Counted from the first letter of the stretch, positions 8,768-17,965 are shown. The stretch: DNA of 64,000 nucleotides from a bacterium HR28 (GCA_002898255.1 BEIE01000004.1:62001-126000), one strand, 5' to 3'. Numbers and translations: made by a program. Notes: generated by a model from the letters alone, not told the origin.

Positions 8768-10555
8768 ATGCCAAGTCTTTCCCGATTGATGGGCGAAGGG
8801 GGTCAGTTGGTTTCCTGCCCGCGCTGTGAGGCGCAGTTGGGAGGGGACGAGGTCTACGAGCGATATCGCGTGTGTTCACATTGTGGCTACCATTTCACCC
8901 TCTCGGCTGAGGAGCGGATCCGGCTACTGGTTGATCCTGGCACGTTTGAGGAGTTCAATCGGCATCTGGTGTCCATGGATCCGCTTGTCTTTTCGGATCG
9001 CCTTCCCTATCGCAAGCGTATCCTGCAGGCGCGTGAAGAGACGGGCCTGCGTGAGGCGGTAATCACCGGTATCGGCCGAATCCGGGGACACGAGGTCGTC
9101 CTCGCAGTACTCGACTTTCGGTTTCTCGGTGGCAGTATGGGGTCGGTTGTTGGCGAGAAGATCACGCTGGCGTTCGAACGCGCGGCGGAGCGCCGGTTGC
9201 CAATTGTCACCGTCTCTGCATCGGGCGGCGCACGTATGCAGGAGGGCGTCCTTAGTCTGGTGCAGATGGCGAAGACCACTGCAGCAGCGAAGCGTGCGCA
9301 CGACTCCAGCGTGCCGTTCATCTCAGTGCTGACCCATCCGACAACTGGCGGCATTTATGCGTCGTTTGCGAATCAGGGCGATATCATCCTTGCGGAACCT
9401 GGGGCGCTGATCGGCTTTGCCGGACCACGAGTGGTGAAGGAAACGGCGGGGCACGAGCCGCTTCGCTCGCACTCGGCCGAATTCTTATTCGAGCACGGAT
9501 TTGTTGATCAGATTGTAGATCGTCGACGGCTGCGCGACACGATTGGTTTGATTCTGCGGCTTGTACGGGCGGAGAGTGAGCTCGTGTCCCGACCGGTGAT
9601 CCGGCGTGCGGTGTCGGACGATGCTCCGGTGCGCCGTGCATGGGAGGTCGTGCAGCTGGCGAGGCATCCGGAACGACCGACAACGCTGGATTTGATCCGA
9701 CGGATCAGTCCGCAATTTGTGGAACTCCACGGTGATCGCCTCTACGGGGATGACCCGGCGATCGTGGGGGGAATCGGAGAGATTGCTGGGCAGGGGGTTG
9801 TCCTGATCGGGCACGAGCGGGGGCATGGGGATCCGGCACGACGAAACGGTCAGGCGCTGCCGGAAGGGTATCGAAAAGCGATGCGTCTAATGGATCTGGC
9901 GGCTCGGCTACGGCTGCCGGTCATCACGCTAATCGATACTCCTGGGGTCTATCTGGGTGAGGGGGCTGAAGAGCGGGGAATTGCCTCGGCCTTGAGTCAG
10001 TGTCTTGCGATGATGAGCGTACTACCTGTTCCGACGATTGCTGTGATCATCGGCGAGGGAGGCAGTGGCGGAGCGATCGCGCTCGCGGTGGCAGATCGGG
10101 TGCTCATGCTAGAGAACGCGATCTACAGTGTGATATCGCCAGAGGGGGCGGCGGCAATTCTCTACCGAGACGCATCACGTGCGCCAGAAGTTGCGGAGTC
10201 ACTGAAACTGACGGCGCCGGATTTGTTGCGGTTGGAAGTTATCGATGGGATCGTGCCGGAGCCAGAGGGAGGGGCACACCGGGATCCAGACTACGCAGCG
10301 GTGCTGCTGCTGGATGCGATCGTTGAGTCGCTGGACGAGCTTCACGACATATCCCCGGAACGACTCGTCCGGGACCGGTATCGGAAGTTCCGCCGTATGG
10401 GACAGACGAACACCTATTTCCGAGAACTTGTGGCGCAAGAGGTAGCGGAGCTGAGCGGATTAATCGGTCGCACGTTGGGAGGCTTGCGCGAACGCCTACC
10501 GTTCGGACGAGAAGAGGAGGCTGTGGGACAAGGATCGCCGGGCGCCCGCGACTGA
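8768..10555 (+). CDS. accDA: Acetyl-CoA carboxylase carboxyltransferase, fused beta-alpha
   Basis: A 595-residue fusion of AccD and AccA. The N-terminal half has the beta-subunit zinc ribbon (Cys17, Cys20, Cys36, Cys39), then GSMGSVVGEKI, VSASGGARMQEG and PTTGGIYASFANQGD. From about residue 285 the alpha subunit follows: FVELHGDRLYGDDPAIVGG, IDTPGVYLGEGAEERG and IGEGGSGGAIALAVADRV. The complex transfers carboxyl from biotin to acetyl-CoA to give malonyl-CoA for lipid synthesis. The biotin carrier and biotin carboxylase subunits (accB, accC) are not in the window. A TATGAT at 8702 is a possible -10, without a clear -35. Confidence 0.95.
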   Translation: MPSLSRLMGEGGQLVSCPRCEAQLGGDEVYERYRVCSHCGYHFTLSAEERIRLLVDPGTFEEFNRHLVSMDPLVFSDRLPYRKRILQAREETGLREAVITGIGRIRGHEVVLAVLDFRFLGGSMGSVVGEKITLAFERAAERRLPIVTVSASGGARMQEGVLSLVQMAKTTAAAKRAHDSSVPFISVLTHPTTGGIYASFANQGDIILAEPGALIGFAGPRVVKETAGHEPLRSHSAEFLFEHGFVDQIVDRRRLRDTIGLILRLVRAESELVSRPVIRRAVSDDAPVRRAWEVVQLARHPERPTTLDLIRRISPQFVELHGDRLYGDDPAIVGGIGEIAGQGVVLIGHERGHGDPARRNGQALPEGYRKAMRLMDLAARLRLPVITLIDTPGVYLGEGAEERGIASALSQCLAMMSVLPVPTIAVIIGEGGSGGAIALAVADRVLMLENAIYSVISPEGAAAILYRDASRAPEVAESLKLTAPDLLRLEVIDGIVPEPEGGAHRDPDYAAVLLLDAIVESLDELHDISPERLVRDRYRKFRRMGQTNTYFRELVAQEVAELSGLIGRTLGGLRERLPFGREEEAVGQGSPGARD

Positions 10556-10793
10556 ATGTCTGTGGTCTTGCAGCGTGCATGAATCGAGAAGCGATCTGAG
10601 GACGGGTACTCGTGCAGCGTGCCTGTTCTGGTTCGTTGACGCTGCAAGAAGCGATCGTCTAGGATAGCGGTAGTACGCCGTCACGGGCGCTATCGATTAG
10701 TATCAGTTCCTCGTTCAGGCGCTGACGGTGCGTGCAGAGATCTTTCCGGCACCTCGTCTTGCGAAAGCGTGCAGCCGGTGAGGCGGTGGAGTC
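10556..10793 (+). promoter_or_regulatory. Importer-operon control region with promoter and repeats
   Basis: A 238-base non-coding stretch before the importer operon. A good promoter is TTGACG at 10636-10641, an 18-base spacer, and TAGGAT at 10660-10665. The same stretch carries repeated motifs: GCAGCGTGC at 10570-10578 and 10614-10622 (44 bases apart), AGAAGCGATC at 10587-10596 and 10647-10656, and an inverted pair CTTGCAGCGT (10567-10576) / ACGCTGCAAG (10639-10648) that overlaps the -35. These could be operator sites; no regulator gene lies next door. Confidence 0.55.
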
Positions 10794-11912
10794 ATGGTGA
10801 CGGTGAAGGAGAGCACTACACCAGGAGCCGCGCAGACCTTGGGAGCTCGCTTGCAGTTAATCGAGCTGACAAAGGTCTACGGAGAGGTCATTGCCGCTGA
10901 CCGCGTGACACTAGATATCGCGCCGGGAGAGTTCATCACGCTGTTGGGCCCCTCGGGGTCCGGGAAGACAACGACGCTGATGATGGTGGCGGGATTTGTG
11001 ATTCCCACCTCGGGGCAAATTCTCGTGAATGGAGAAGATATCGCGTTCCGACCGCCTCACAAGCGGAACATTGGCATGGTTTTCCAGAACTATGCACTCT
11101 TCCCGCACATGACAGTGGCTGAGAACATTGCTTTTCCTTTAAAGATGCGGAAATGGCGACGCGACGAGATAGAGCGGGCAGTGAAAGAGGCGCTGCAACT
11201 TGTTCGCTTACCGGGTTTCGAGGAGCGGTACCCGCGGCAGCTTTCTGGTGGTCAGCAGCAACGCGTTGCCCTTGCACGAGCGCTTGTCTTTCGGCCGCCG
11301 GTGCTGCTGATGGATGAGCCGTTGGGAGCACTCGATAAGAAGCTTCGCGAAGAGATGCAGCTCGAAATCAAGCACATCCAGGAATCCCTGAATATCACCA
11401 CGATTTACGTGACTCATGATCAAGAAGAGGCACTCACAATGTCTGACCGCATCGCGGTCATGCGGGATGGTCGGATCGAGCAGGTTGGGACGCCGCGCGA
11501 ACTCTACGAAAGACCAGTCAGCGAGTTCGTGGCCAACTTCATTGGGGAGTCGAACTTCCTCGAAGGGCGGTTCGAACGACGTGACGGGCGAGGTTATCTC
11601 GTCACAGACGACGGCTGGCGCATTGCGGTGCAGTCGGGAGACGATGTCAGCGCAGGTGAACGGGTGACGATCGCATTGCGCCCGGAACGGATCGTCCTCG
11701 GCGAGGAGCGGGGTGACAACCGCGTTGAGGCGACCATCGAAGAGATTATCTACGTTGGGGAGGCGACGAAGTTCCGCGTCCGCGTGCATGGCGAGCGGAT
11801 TCTGAGCGTCAAGCAGCCGAGCCGTCTGGAGACGATGCGCTGGCAACGCGGTGATCGTGTGCTCCTCAGTTGGCGGGCTGAAGACGCGGTGCTGTTGCGC
11901 GCAAGAAAGTGA
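10794..11912 (+). CDS. PotA-type ABC transporter ATPase
   Basis: A 372-residue ATP-binding subunit of the CUT1/Pot class. It has Walker A (GPSGSGKTT, about residues 52-60), the Q-loop (VFQNYALFPHMTV), signature LSGGQQQRVALARAL, Walker B (LLMDEPLGALD) and the switch His (YVTHDQEEALT). A C-terminal TOBE domain follows from about residue 245 (GESNFLEGRF, LRPERIVL). It powers import through the two permeases at 16212-17965. GGAG lies 3 bases before ATG 10794 and 6 before GTG 10797, so either may start. Polyamine-type families also move other cationic or amino compounds; the substrate here is not fixed by sequence. Confidence 0.92.
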   Translation: MVTVKESTTPGAAQTLGARLQLIELTKVYGEVIAADRVTLDIAPGEFITLLGPSGSGKTTTLMMVAGFVIPTSGQILVNGEDIAFRPPHKRNIGMVFQNYALFPHMTVAENIAFPLKMRKWRRDEIERAVKEALQLVRLPGFEERYPRQLSGGQQQRVALARALVFRPPVLLMDEPLGALDKKLREEMQLEIKHIQESLNITTIYVTHDQEEALTMSDRIAVMRDGRIEQVGTPRELYERPVSEFVANFIGESNFLEGRFERRDGRGYLVTDDGWRIAVQSGDDVSAGERVTIALRPERIVLGEERGDNRVEATIEEIIYVGEATKFRVRVHGERILSVKQPSRLETMRWQRGDRVLLSWRAEDAVLLRARK

Positions 11913-11921
11913 GGGCATCAT

Positions 11922-13157
11922 ATGAGCCAGGAGCTGCCGCGCGACGCTGATGTGGTGGTGATTGGGACAGGTGCTTTTGGCCTCTCAGTCACGACGCAGT
12001 TGGCGCGGCTTGGAGTCCGACGTGTTGTGGCGCTGGATCGTTTCGAAATCGCATCACAGACCTCGCCGCGGGCAGCGGGTCTTTTTAAGTTGGTGCAAGC
12101 TGACGAGCTCCGGACACGTCTGGCGCGGCTGGCGGTGGATACGGTGCGGAACTTCGAAGTCGAGTTCGGTGTGCCAGTTCCGTTCGTCCATTCTGGAAGC
12201 TTGATGATCGCGCGCACTGACCGCCACAGTCGCCTGATTGAGGAAGAGGTGGCTGCGGCGCAGCGATGGGGGGTCGAGGTCGAACTCATCTCTCCCCAGG
12301 AAGCGAGTCGTCTTGCACCCTATCTCGAGCCGGAGGAGATCCGTCAGGCAGCCTACGTACCGGGAGACATCTATATCGAGGAACCTGTGAGCTTATTGGA
12401 GGCATATCACACGGCGGCAGCGTGCTTGGGGGCAACGGTCGTCGGTGGCGTGCCGGTGACGGGAATTGTCGTGCGGAACGGGGCTGTACACGCTGTCGAG
12501 ACGCCGCTCGGCCACATTCGGACAGAAACTGTGGTGGATGCAGCTGGCGCATGGGTTCGCCAGGTGAGTCAGTTGGCTGGGGCCGATTTAGCTGTACTAC
12601 CAATGCGTCATCAGTTGGCAATTACGCACCCAATCCCGGGTATTGAGGCGACCTACCCGATCACGCGTGTCTTCGATGCAGCCGTTTACGTGCGGCCTTG
12701 CCGGGGTGGCTTAATGTGGGGAGGATTCGAGTCAGATCCACTTCCGCTGGATCCGGCGAACCGTGGGCAAGATTTTCGCATTGAGCATGTGCCACTTGAG
12801 TTTGGTGTGCTAGAGCGCTTCGCCCAGTTAGTACGTGGTGTCATACCGTCCTTACACGACGCAGCAGTGCAGGAGCACCGTGGTGGGCTCTTCACGATGA
12901 CACCGGATGGGCGTTTTGTGGCCGGGCCGGTGCCGGAGGTCCGCGGGCTCTGGGTATTGAGCGGATGCAACGGCAGTGGATTTTCTTTCTCCCCGGCCTT
13001 GGGGCGGCTGTTAGCAGAATGGATTGTTAGTGGCGCCCCTTCCATCGATCTGAGTCCCCTTGCGCCTGGGCGGTTTGTTGGCCCGATCGATGCGGGGGCA
13101 TTGGTGGAGGCGGCGATCTTGCAGTACACGCGCTATTACGAGCCTCTGGAGAGCTGA
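11922..13157 (+). CDS. FAD-dependent oxidase, DAO family, in importer operon
   Basis: A 411-residue flavoenzyme of the DAO superfamily: DADVVVIGTGAFGLSVTTQL for FAD, ALDRFEIASQTSPRAAGL as the second flavin contact, and GCNGSGFSFSPALGRLLAEW near the C-terminus. The overall layout is like monomeric sarcosine, glycine or N-alkyl-amino-acid oxidases. It is encoded 9 bases after the ATPase gene and before the M20-like gene, all on one strand, so it probably oxidises the imported compound or its cleavage product (inference). The initial YIEEPVSLLEAY segment in the middle is typical of the substrate domain. No membrane segment. Confidence 0.88.
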   Translation: MSQELPRDADVVVIGTGAFGLSVTTQLARLGVRRVVALDRFEIASQTSPRAAGLFKLVQADELRTRLARLAVDTVRNFEVEFGVPVPFVHSGSLMIARTDRHSRLIEEEVAAAQRWGVEVELISPQEASRLAPYLEPEEIRQAAYVPGDIYIEEPVSLLEAYHTAAACLGATVVGGVPVTGIVVRNGAVHAVETPLGHIRTETVVDAAGAWVRQVSQLAGADLAVLPMRHQLAITHPIPGIEATYPITRVFDAAVYVRPCRGGLMWGGFESDPLPLDPANRGQDFRIEHVPLEFGVLERFAQLVRGVIPSLHDAAVQEHRGGLFTMTPDGRFVAGPVPEVRGLWVLSGCNGSGFSFSPALGRLLAEWIVSGAPSIDLSPLAPGRFVGPIDAGALVEAAILQYTRYYEPLES

Positions 13158-13198
13158 ATTCGGCTGCACGACCGAGGTCCTCAGTAAGGAGCGAGAGC

Positions 13199-14809
13199 AT
13201 GCCAGCACCGCTCTACGAGGCGAAGAAAACGGCATTTCGCTGGATCGAGGAGAACGCTGACTGGCTTTCGGAGTTTGATCTCGAAATCTGGCGATATGCG
13301 GAGCCGGCCTGGCGAGAGTACAAGTCCGCCCGGGCATATGTGGAACTCTTACGTCGTCATGGTTTTGACGTTGAAGTTGGTTCCGGGGGGATGCCCACAG
13401 CATTCGTTGCCAGTTGGGGCGAGGGACGACCGGTTCTCGGTGCTTACGCAGAGTATGACGCCGTGCCTGGGAATTCTCAGGAGCCCGTTCCGTATCGGAA
13501 GCCGCGTGAAGGGATGCATCCCTGGGCAGCGGGACACACAGATCCACACTCGATGCTCGGCGTGGCAGCACTGACTGGGGTGCTGGCGGCGAAGTACGCG
13601 ATGGAGAAGCATGGTCTGCGCGCCACGCTACGGTTCTTTGGGGAACCTGCGGAAAAAGTGTGCGGGTCCAAGCCGGTGCATGCAGCGAAAGGGTACTACG
13701 ACGGATTCGATGCTTTTATCGCTTATCATCCGTCCTATTACCCCAAGGGCACGAACACCGTGGCATGGGAGACTCACTGTGGCTCATATTGGAGCTGCGT
13801 TTTCACCTTCGAATGTGTAGAGCCGGAAAAGTGGATCGACCGTAGTTTATTCCCGGATGTGGGCGGGGCACATGCAGCAGCGCGGTGTCCTGGGGCGATC
13901 GATGCGTTGTGCCTCATGTACACGATGACCAAGTATACGAAAGAAGCGATGTTTCCACATACTGGGTCCTGGAGCCTGAACGAATTCATTCTGGTCGCAG
14001 GGGATGCGACGGCAGATAATTTACCTCCCCGGTTTGCACAGATCCAATATGCGTGGCGCTCACCAACGCTGGGAATTCAGGAGCAAATCTATCGGGTTCT
14101 TGTCAACAACGCGAAGCGCGCAGCGGAAGCGACCGGTTGTCGTGCGTCGGTACGCTGGGTGACGAAGACCCGCGTGGGGTTACCAAATCTAACAGTATCT
14201 CGAGTTGCCTACGACAATCTGGAGCTCGTGGGCCCGCCGCGTTACAGCGAGGCAGCGCGGGCATTCGCGCGGGAGATCCAACGGAATCTTGGCCTGGAGC
14301 CGATGGAGGACCCGTTCATCGACGACGTGGAGCGAGTGATCCCACCGGAGGAGTACGAGGCGAAGATCCGTTCGGCCCTGCCTGAATGGCAACGTAACTT
14401 CACGTCAGACGATTACGTGGAATACACGTGGCATGCGCCGACAGTCCGGCTGTACACTGCGCGGCCGCGTTTGCGTCCGCCGACACCGGACTATGCTTAT
14501 CCGGCCTGGGCGGACAATGCACTTGGGGGGCGGCCAGAGATCGTTGATCCGGGGATGTTCGTGGCTGGGAAAGTGATTGCGGCAACGATTCTCGACCTTG
14601 TTACCTATCCTGCCTTGCTGGAGCAAGCGTGGGTCGAGTTCCGGGAGCGGACCGGAGGCGGAATTGGCGGACAACACTGGGTGGCACCGTTGCTTCCGGC
14701 TGATTTTGCGCCGCCGATTGATTTGCGTTGGCCAGAATATATTACGACGGTTCGCGGCGAGGAATGGTGGATTCCCACGCCGAACCTGGATGCATATCAC
14801 CCCTTGTAA
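13199..14809 (+). CDS. M20-family amidohydrolase, AbgB-like, altered metal site
   Basis: A 536-residue protein with the M20D/AbgB architecture: GAYAEYDAVPG (residues 81-91), a His motif, GEPAEKVCGSK (148-158), then FDAFIAYHPS and a C-terminal GxxxAAxTxLDL helix. M20D enzymes cleave amides such as aminobenzoyl-glutamate or acyl-amino acids with two metals. Here the expected GHxCGHN reads GHTDPHS (residues 112-118), so Cys is replaced by Asp115. The usual Glu-Glu pair is Glu152-Lys153. The metal set is thus non-standard: a changed cofactor, a changed substrate or loss of activity are possible. An AGGAGCGAG stretch precedes the ATG at 13199. Its place between the oxidase and the binding protein ties it to the importer. 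Confidence 0.82.
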   Translation: MPAPLYEAKKTAFRWIEENADWLSEFDLEIWRYAEPAWREYKSARAYVELLRRHGFDVEVGSGGMPTAFVASWGEGRPVLGAYAEYDAVPGNSQEPVPYRKPREGMHPWAAGHTDPHSMLGVAALTGVLAAKYAMEKHGLRATLRFFGEPAEKVCGSKPVHAAKGYYDGFDAFIAYHPSYYPKGTNTVAWETHCGSYWSCVFTFECVEPEKWIDRSLFPDVGGAHAAARCPGAIDALCLMYTMTKYTKEAMFPHTGSWSLNEFILVAGDATADNLPPRFAQIQYAWRSPTLGIQEQIYRVLVNNAKRAAEATGCRASVRWVTKTRVGLPNLTVSRVAYDNLELVGPPRYSEAARAFAREIQRNLGLEPMEDPFIDDVERVIPPEEYEAKIRSALPEWQRNFTSDDYVEYTWHAPTVRLYTARPRLRPPTPDYAYPAWADNALGGRPEIVDPGMFVAGKVIAATILDLVTYPALLEQAWVEFRERTGGGIGGQHWVAPLLPADFAPPIDLRWPEYITTVRGEEWWIPTPNLDAYHPL

Positions 14810-14865
14810 CGCCGTTGGTGGCATAGTTGTGGTAAAGGGTGGCACGTGAGGAAGGAGGGAGATCC

Positions 14866-16098
14866 ATGGCCACCGAATGGGAACAGTTGCTCCGACGACT
14901 CGAGCGGGAGGGGCGCCTGCGTCGTCGCCAGTTCCTGCGGGCGCTGCTTGCCTCTGGTCTGACTGTGGCGGGTGCTAGTGGATTGGTTGCCTGTGCTGGC
15001 GGACAACAGGCTACACCGACGACGGCACCGGCGGCCGGTCAAACGCCAGCCGCAGCGAGTCCAACGGCGGCAGCCGGCGGTGAACTCAAAGTTGCAGGGT
15101 ACGACAATCCGAATAAGTGGAAAGGGAAAACGCTTGTCTTCGCCGGGTTTGGCGGAGCAATGCAGGATGCACAACGCAAAGCGGTACTTGAGCCGTTTGC
15201 ACGCTTGACTGGCGCGACGATCGTGGAGGACACGACGGATATCGGCAAACTCAAGGCGATGGTTGATGCCGGTGCCGTCGAATGGACGGTTGCTCAGCAA
15301 GGAACGTTCGAAAGCCGTGTCCTCGGGAAGCAGGGGTATCTCGAGCCGATTGACTACTCAGTGGTCGATAAGACGAACTTCTTTGAGGATGTTGCTGGAG
15401 AATTTGACGTTGCAGTGATTTACTGGTCACTCATTCTTGCTTATCGAACCGACAAATTCGGGAACAATCCGCCGCAGGGCTGGAAGGACTTCTGGGATGT
15501 GCAAAAGTTCCCCGGCCCACGAGCGATGGATAAGGTCGACGGTCCGGTGGGCAATCTTGAGTTTGCACTGATGGCGGACGGTGTTCCGAAGGATCAGGTG
15601 TATCAGGTTCTGCGAACCGCGGAGGGTGTGGAACGAGCTTTCAAGAAGCTGGATGAGATTAAGCCGCACGTGACCGTCTGGTGGGAAGCGGGGGCGCAGC
15701 CGGCTCAGTTGTTGACCGACGGTGAAGTGGATATGGCCCAGGCGTGGAATGGTCGAATCGACGCTGCCCAGCGCCAGGGCGCCCCAATTGCCATCCAGTG
15801 GAATGAGGGGCTGTTGCGGACCGACTCCTTCATCATCCCCAAAGGGGTGAAGGAGAAGGAACTGGCAATGGACTTCATCAACTTCGCAACTCGCCCCGAG
15901 GTGCAGGCTGAACTTTCGAAGTACATTCCCTACAGCCCGACGAACGCCAAGGCGTTCGATCTCATGACGGAGGAATTGAAGGCGCGCCTGCCAAGTGCGC
16001 CGGCACAGAAGGAGAAGCAGCTGCTTGCGGATGCATCGTTCTGGCTGGAAAACCTGGATCGGCTGACTGAGCAATTTAATGACTGGTTGACCAAGTAG
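14866..16098 (+). CDS. PotD-type substrate-binding lipoprotein
   Basis: A 410-residue extracellular binding protein. The N-terminus has a twin-arginine-like RRRQFLR (residues 19-25), a hydrophobic run, then the lipobox LVAC with Cys43 and a Pro/Thr/Ala-rich linker. The body is a two-lobe PotD-like domain (KTLVFAGFGGAMQDAQRKAV, DFWDVQKFPGPRAM, WWEAGAQPAQLLTDGEVDMA, FINFATRPEVQAEL). The lipobox implies anchoring to the outer face of the membrane, perhaps after Tat export. ATG 14866 is chosen because AAGGAGGG precedes it. It lies between the M20-like gene and the permeases. Confidence 0.92.
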   Translation: MATEWEQLLRRLEREGRLRRRQFLRALLASGLTVAGASGLVACAGGQQATPTTAPAAGQTPAAASPTAAAGGELKVAGYDNPNKWKGKTLVFAGFGGAMQDAQRKAVLEPFARLTGATIVEDTTDIGKLKAMVDAGAVEWTVAQQGTFESRVLGKQGYLEPIDYSVVDKTNFFEDVAGEFDVAVIYWSLILAYRTDKFGNNPPQGWKDFWDVQKFPGPRAMDKVDGPVGNLEFALMADGVPKDQVYQVLRTAEGVERAFKKLDEIKPHVTVWWEAGAQPAQLLTDGEVDMAQAWNGRIDAAQRQGAPIAIQWNEGLLRTDSFIIPKGVKEKELAMDFINFATRPEVQAELSKYIPYSPTNAKAFDLMTEELKARLPSAPAQKEKQLLADASFWLENLDRLTEQFNDWLTK

Positions 16099-16109
16099 TT
16101 GTTGTGGTG

Positions 16110-16141
16110 GCGTCCGGAGGGACAAATGTCCCTCCGGACGC
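16110..16141. other. 15-bp perfect hairpin between binding protein and permease
   Basis: GCGTCCGGAGGGACA, a two-base loop, then its exact complement. There is no T-run after it on the + strand, so it is not a classical terminator. Its place just after the binding-protein stop and before the permease start resembles known mRNA-stabilising or partial-termination hairpins that give the binding protein a surplus over the membrane subunits. Confidence 0.75.
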
Positions 16142-16211
16142 TTGTCAAAACAGCATGGTTGACGGTACTGTTGACAGCAGCGAAAGCCAGCAAGCGTGAA
16201 GGATAACGCCT

Positions 16212-17114
16212 ATGACCACCGGTGAGGTCCTGGCTGGGCGAGCGTATCGGGAGAGCACCACGAGCCGCCGACTAGAATTTCGGCGCCAACTGGGGTACTT
16301 TCTTTTGCTACTCCCCACATTGCTCTTGCTCCTTGTGCTCTTTGTCTACCCGATCGTTCGCCTGATTGTGACGAGCGTCTATGACGGAAACCACTTCACG
16401 CTGGAGCATTACCGGCGCATCGTCGAAGTTGACCTCTACCTTCGTGTTTTGCAGACAACCTTTACCATCGCCTTGCAGGTGACTCTGCTCTGTCTGATTC
16501 TGGGTTATCCACTCGCGTATTTTCTCGCGACCCTACGCGCGCGAACGGCTCGTTTGCTCATGATCCTTGTGCTGATTCCGTTCTGGACAAGCATTCTTGT
16601 GCGCACGTATGCCTGGATGGTGCTCCTCCAGAGACAGGGTGTCTTCAATCGTTGGCTTCTGGAGCTAGGGTTGATCGACGAACCGCTCCGGATGATGTAC
16701 AACCGCATCGGGGTCCTCGTGGGTATGACTCATGTTCTCCTGCCTTTCATGGTCCTCCCAGCCTATGCGGTCATGCGCGGAATCGATCGGAATCTGTTGC
16801 GGGCGGCTTATAATCTCGGAGCTTCACCCTTCCAAGCCTTTCTTATGGTGTTTCTCCCGTTGAGTCTGCCGGGGGTGGCGGCGGGAAGTTTGCTCGTCTT
16901 TATCCTCGCGCTTGGGTTCTTCATCACGCCTGCATTGATGGGCGGGCGAACTGACATGATGATCGCGCAGTTAATCGAGACACAAATCCGTACGCAACTC
17001 AACTTTCCGTTCGCTGCTGCCTTGGCGGCAGTACTCCTCGTCATCACGCTTGTGATCTTCGCGATTTACAATCGCTTGCTCGGGCTCGATAAGATGTTCG
17101 GGGGTGGCTACTAA
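16212..17114 (+). CDS. PotB-type ABC transporter permease
   Basis: A 300-residue membrane protein with about six helices ([20 protein letters not shown] first, [21 protein letters not shown] in the middle). The conserved cytoplasmic EAA-like loop reads [27 protein letters not shown] and contacts the ATPase. The family pairs with PotC as a heterodimer. The start ATG 16212 follows the intergenic hairpin. The stop TAA shares one base with the ATG of the next permease, so translation is coupled. Confidence 0.93.
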   Translation: MTTGEVLAGRAYRESTTSRRLEFRRQLGYFLLLLPTLLLLLVLFVYPIVRLIVTSVYDGNHFTLEHYRRIVEVDLYLRVLQTTFTIALQVTLLCLILGYPLAYFLATLRARTARLLMILVLIPFWTSILVRTYAWMVLLQRQGVFNRWLLELGLIDEPLRMMYNRIGVLVGMTHVLLPFMVLPAYAVMRGIDRNLLRAAYNLGASPFQAFLMVFLPLSLPGVAAGSLLVFILALGFFITPALMGGRTDMMIAQLIETQIRTQLNFPFAAALAAVLLVITLVIFAIYNRLLGLDKMFGGGY

Positions 17115-17965
17115 TGGCTGAGACCGCTGCACCATTGCAGCGAGCAGCTGTCGCGACACAGCCGGCGAGGCGCAGGTGGTCGATTCCGTGGTCTCGTGTC
17201 ATTTTGGGCCTCTTCAGCGCACTTGTCCTTTTGTACCTGGTAGCACCCGTGGCTATCGTTATCCCGATGTCTTTCAGCGCAGCAAAGTACTTATCGTTCC
17301 CGCCGCCGGGACTTTCGTTACAGTGGTATCAGAATTTCTTTGCTCGCGCGGACTGGACATCCGCGACGATCCAGAGCATTCGGGTTGCCTTCACAGTCAT
17401 GATCCTTGCGACGGTGCTGGGGGTTGCAGCATCGCTCGCGCTCGTGCGAGGCTCCTTTCCTGGAAAAGACATCGTCAACCTGATCATTGTCTCACCACTC
17501 GTTGTTCCGGCCATTATCGTTGCCATCGCAATTTATGGGATTTATGTGCGTCTGTATCTCGTGCAGACGTTTTGGGGACTGGTGCTAGCGCATACGGTGC
17601 TTGCCGTGCCCTATGTTGTCGTCAACGTATCGGCGACGCTGCGGGGCTTCGACATTCGCCTCGAGCAGGCGGCCCAGAGTCTTGGGGCAAATGCTTGGCA
17701 AACTTTCCGGTATGTGACCTTGCCGATGATTAGCCCGGGAATCTTTGCCGGTGCTGTGTTTGCCTTCATTGCGTCGTTCGACGAATTAATCGTTGCGTTG
17801 TTCATTGCTGGTGCCCGCGGTCGTACCTTACCAATGCGCATGTTCGAAGGGTTGCGCATGGAGATCGATCCAACGATCGCGGCGGTTTCTTCGATGCTGA
17901 TCACGTTCTCGGTGCTGGTTTTGGCCTCGGCTGAGTTTGCCCGTCGGCGTAGCCGCGGAGATTGA
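17114..17965 (+). CDS. PotC-type ABC transporter permease
   Basis: A 283-residue membrane protein with about six helices. The EAA-like loop reads RLEQAAQSLGANAWQTFRYVTLPMI, and after it comes AGAVFAFIASFDELIVALFI, the typical PotC sequence. It starts with ATG overlapping the previous stop by one base (TAATG), and forms with PotB the channel of the importer. The N-terminal 30 residues are basic and polar before the first helix. Confidence 0.93.
   Translation: MAETAAPLQRAAVATQPARRRWSIPWSRVILGLFSALVLLYLVAPVAIVIPMSFSAAKYLSFPPPGLSLQWYQNFFARADWTSATIQSIRVAFTVMILATVLGVAASLALVRGSFPGKDIVNLIIVSPLVVPAIIVAIAIYGIYVRLYLVQTFWGLVLAHTVLAVPYVVVNVSATLRGFDIRLEQAAQSLGANAWQTFRYVTLPMISPGIFAGAVFAFIASFDELIVALFIAGARGRTLPMRMFEGLRMEIDPTIAAVSSMLITFSVLVLASAEFARRRSRGD

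Noticed and set aside
16110-16141. Intrinsic terminator ending the importer operon
   Set aside because: There is no T-run after the stem, and the permease genes follow in the same operon.
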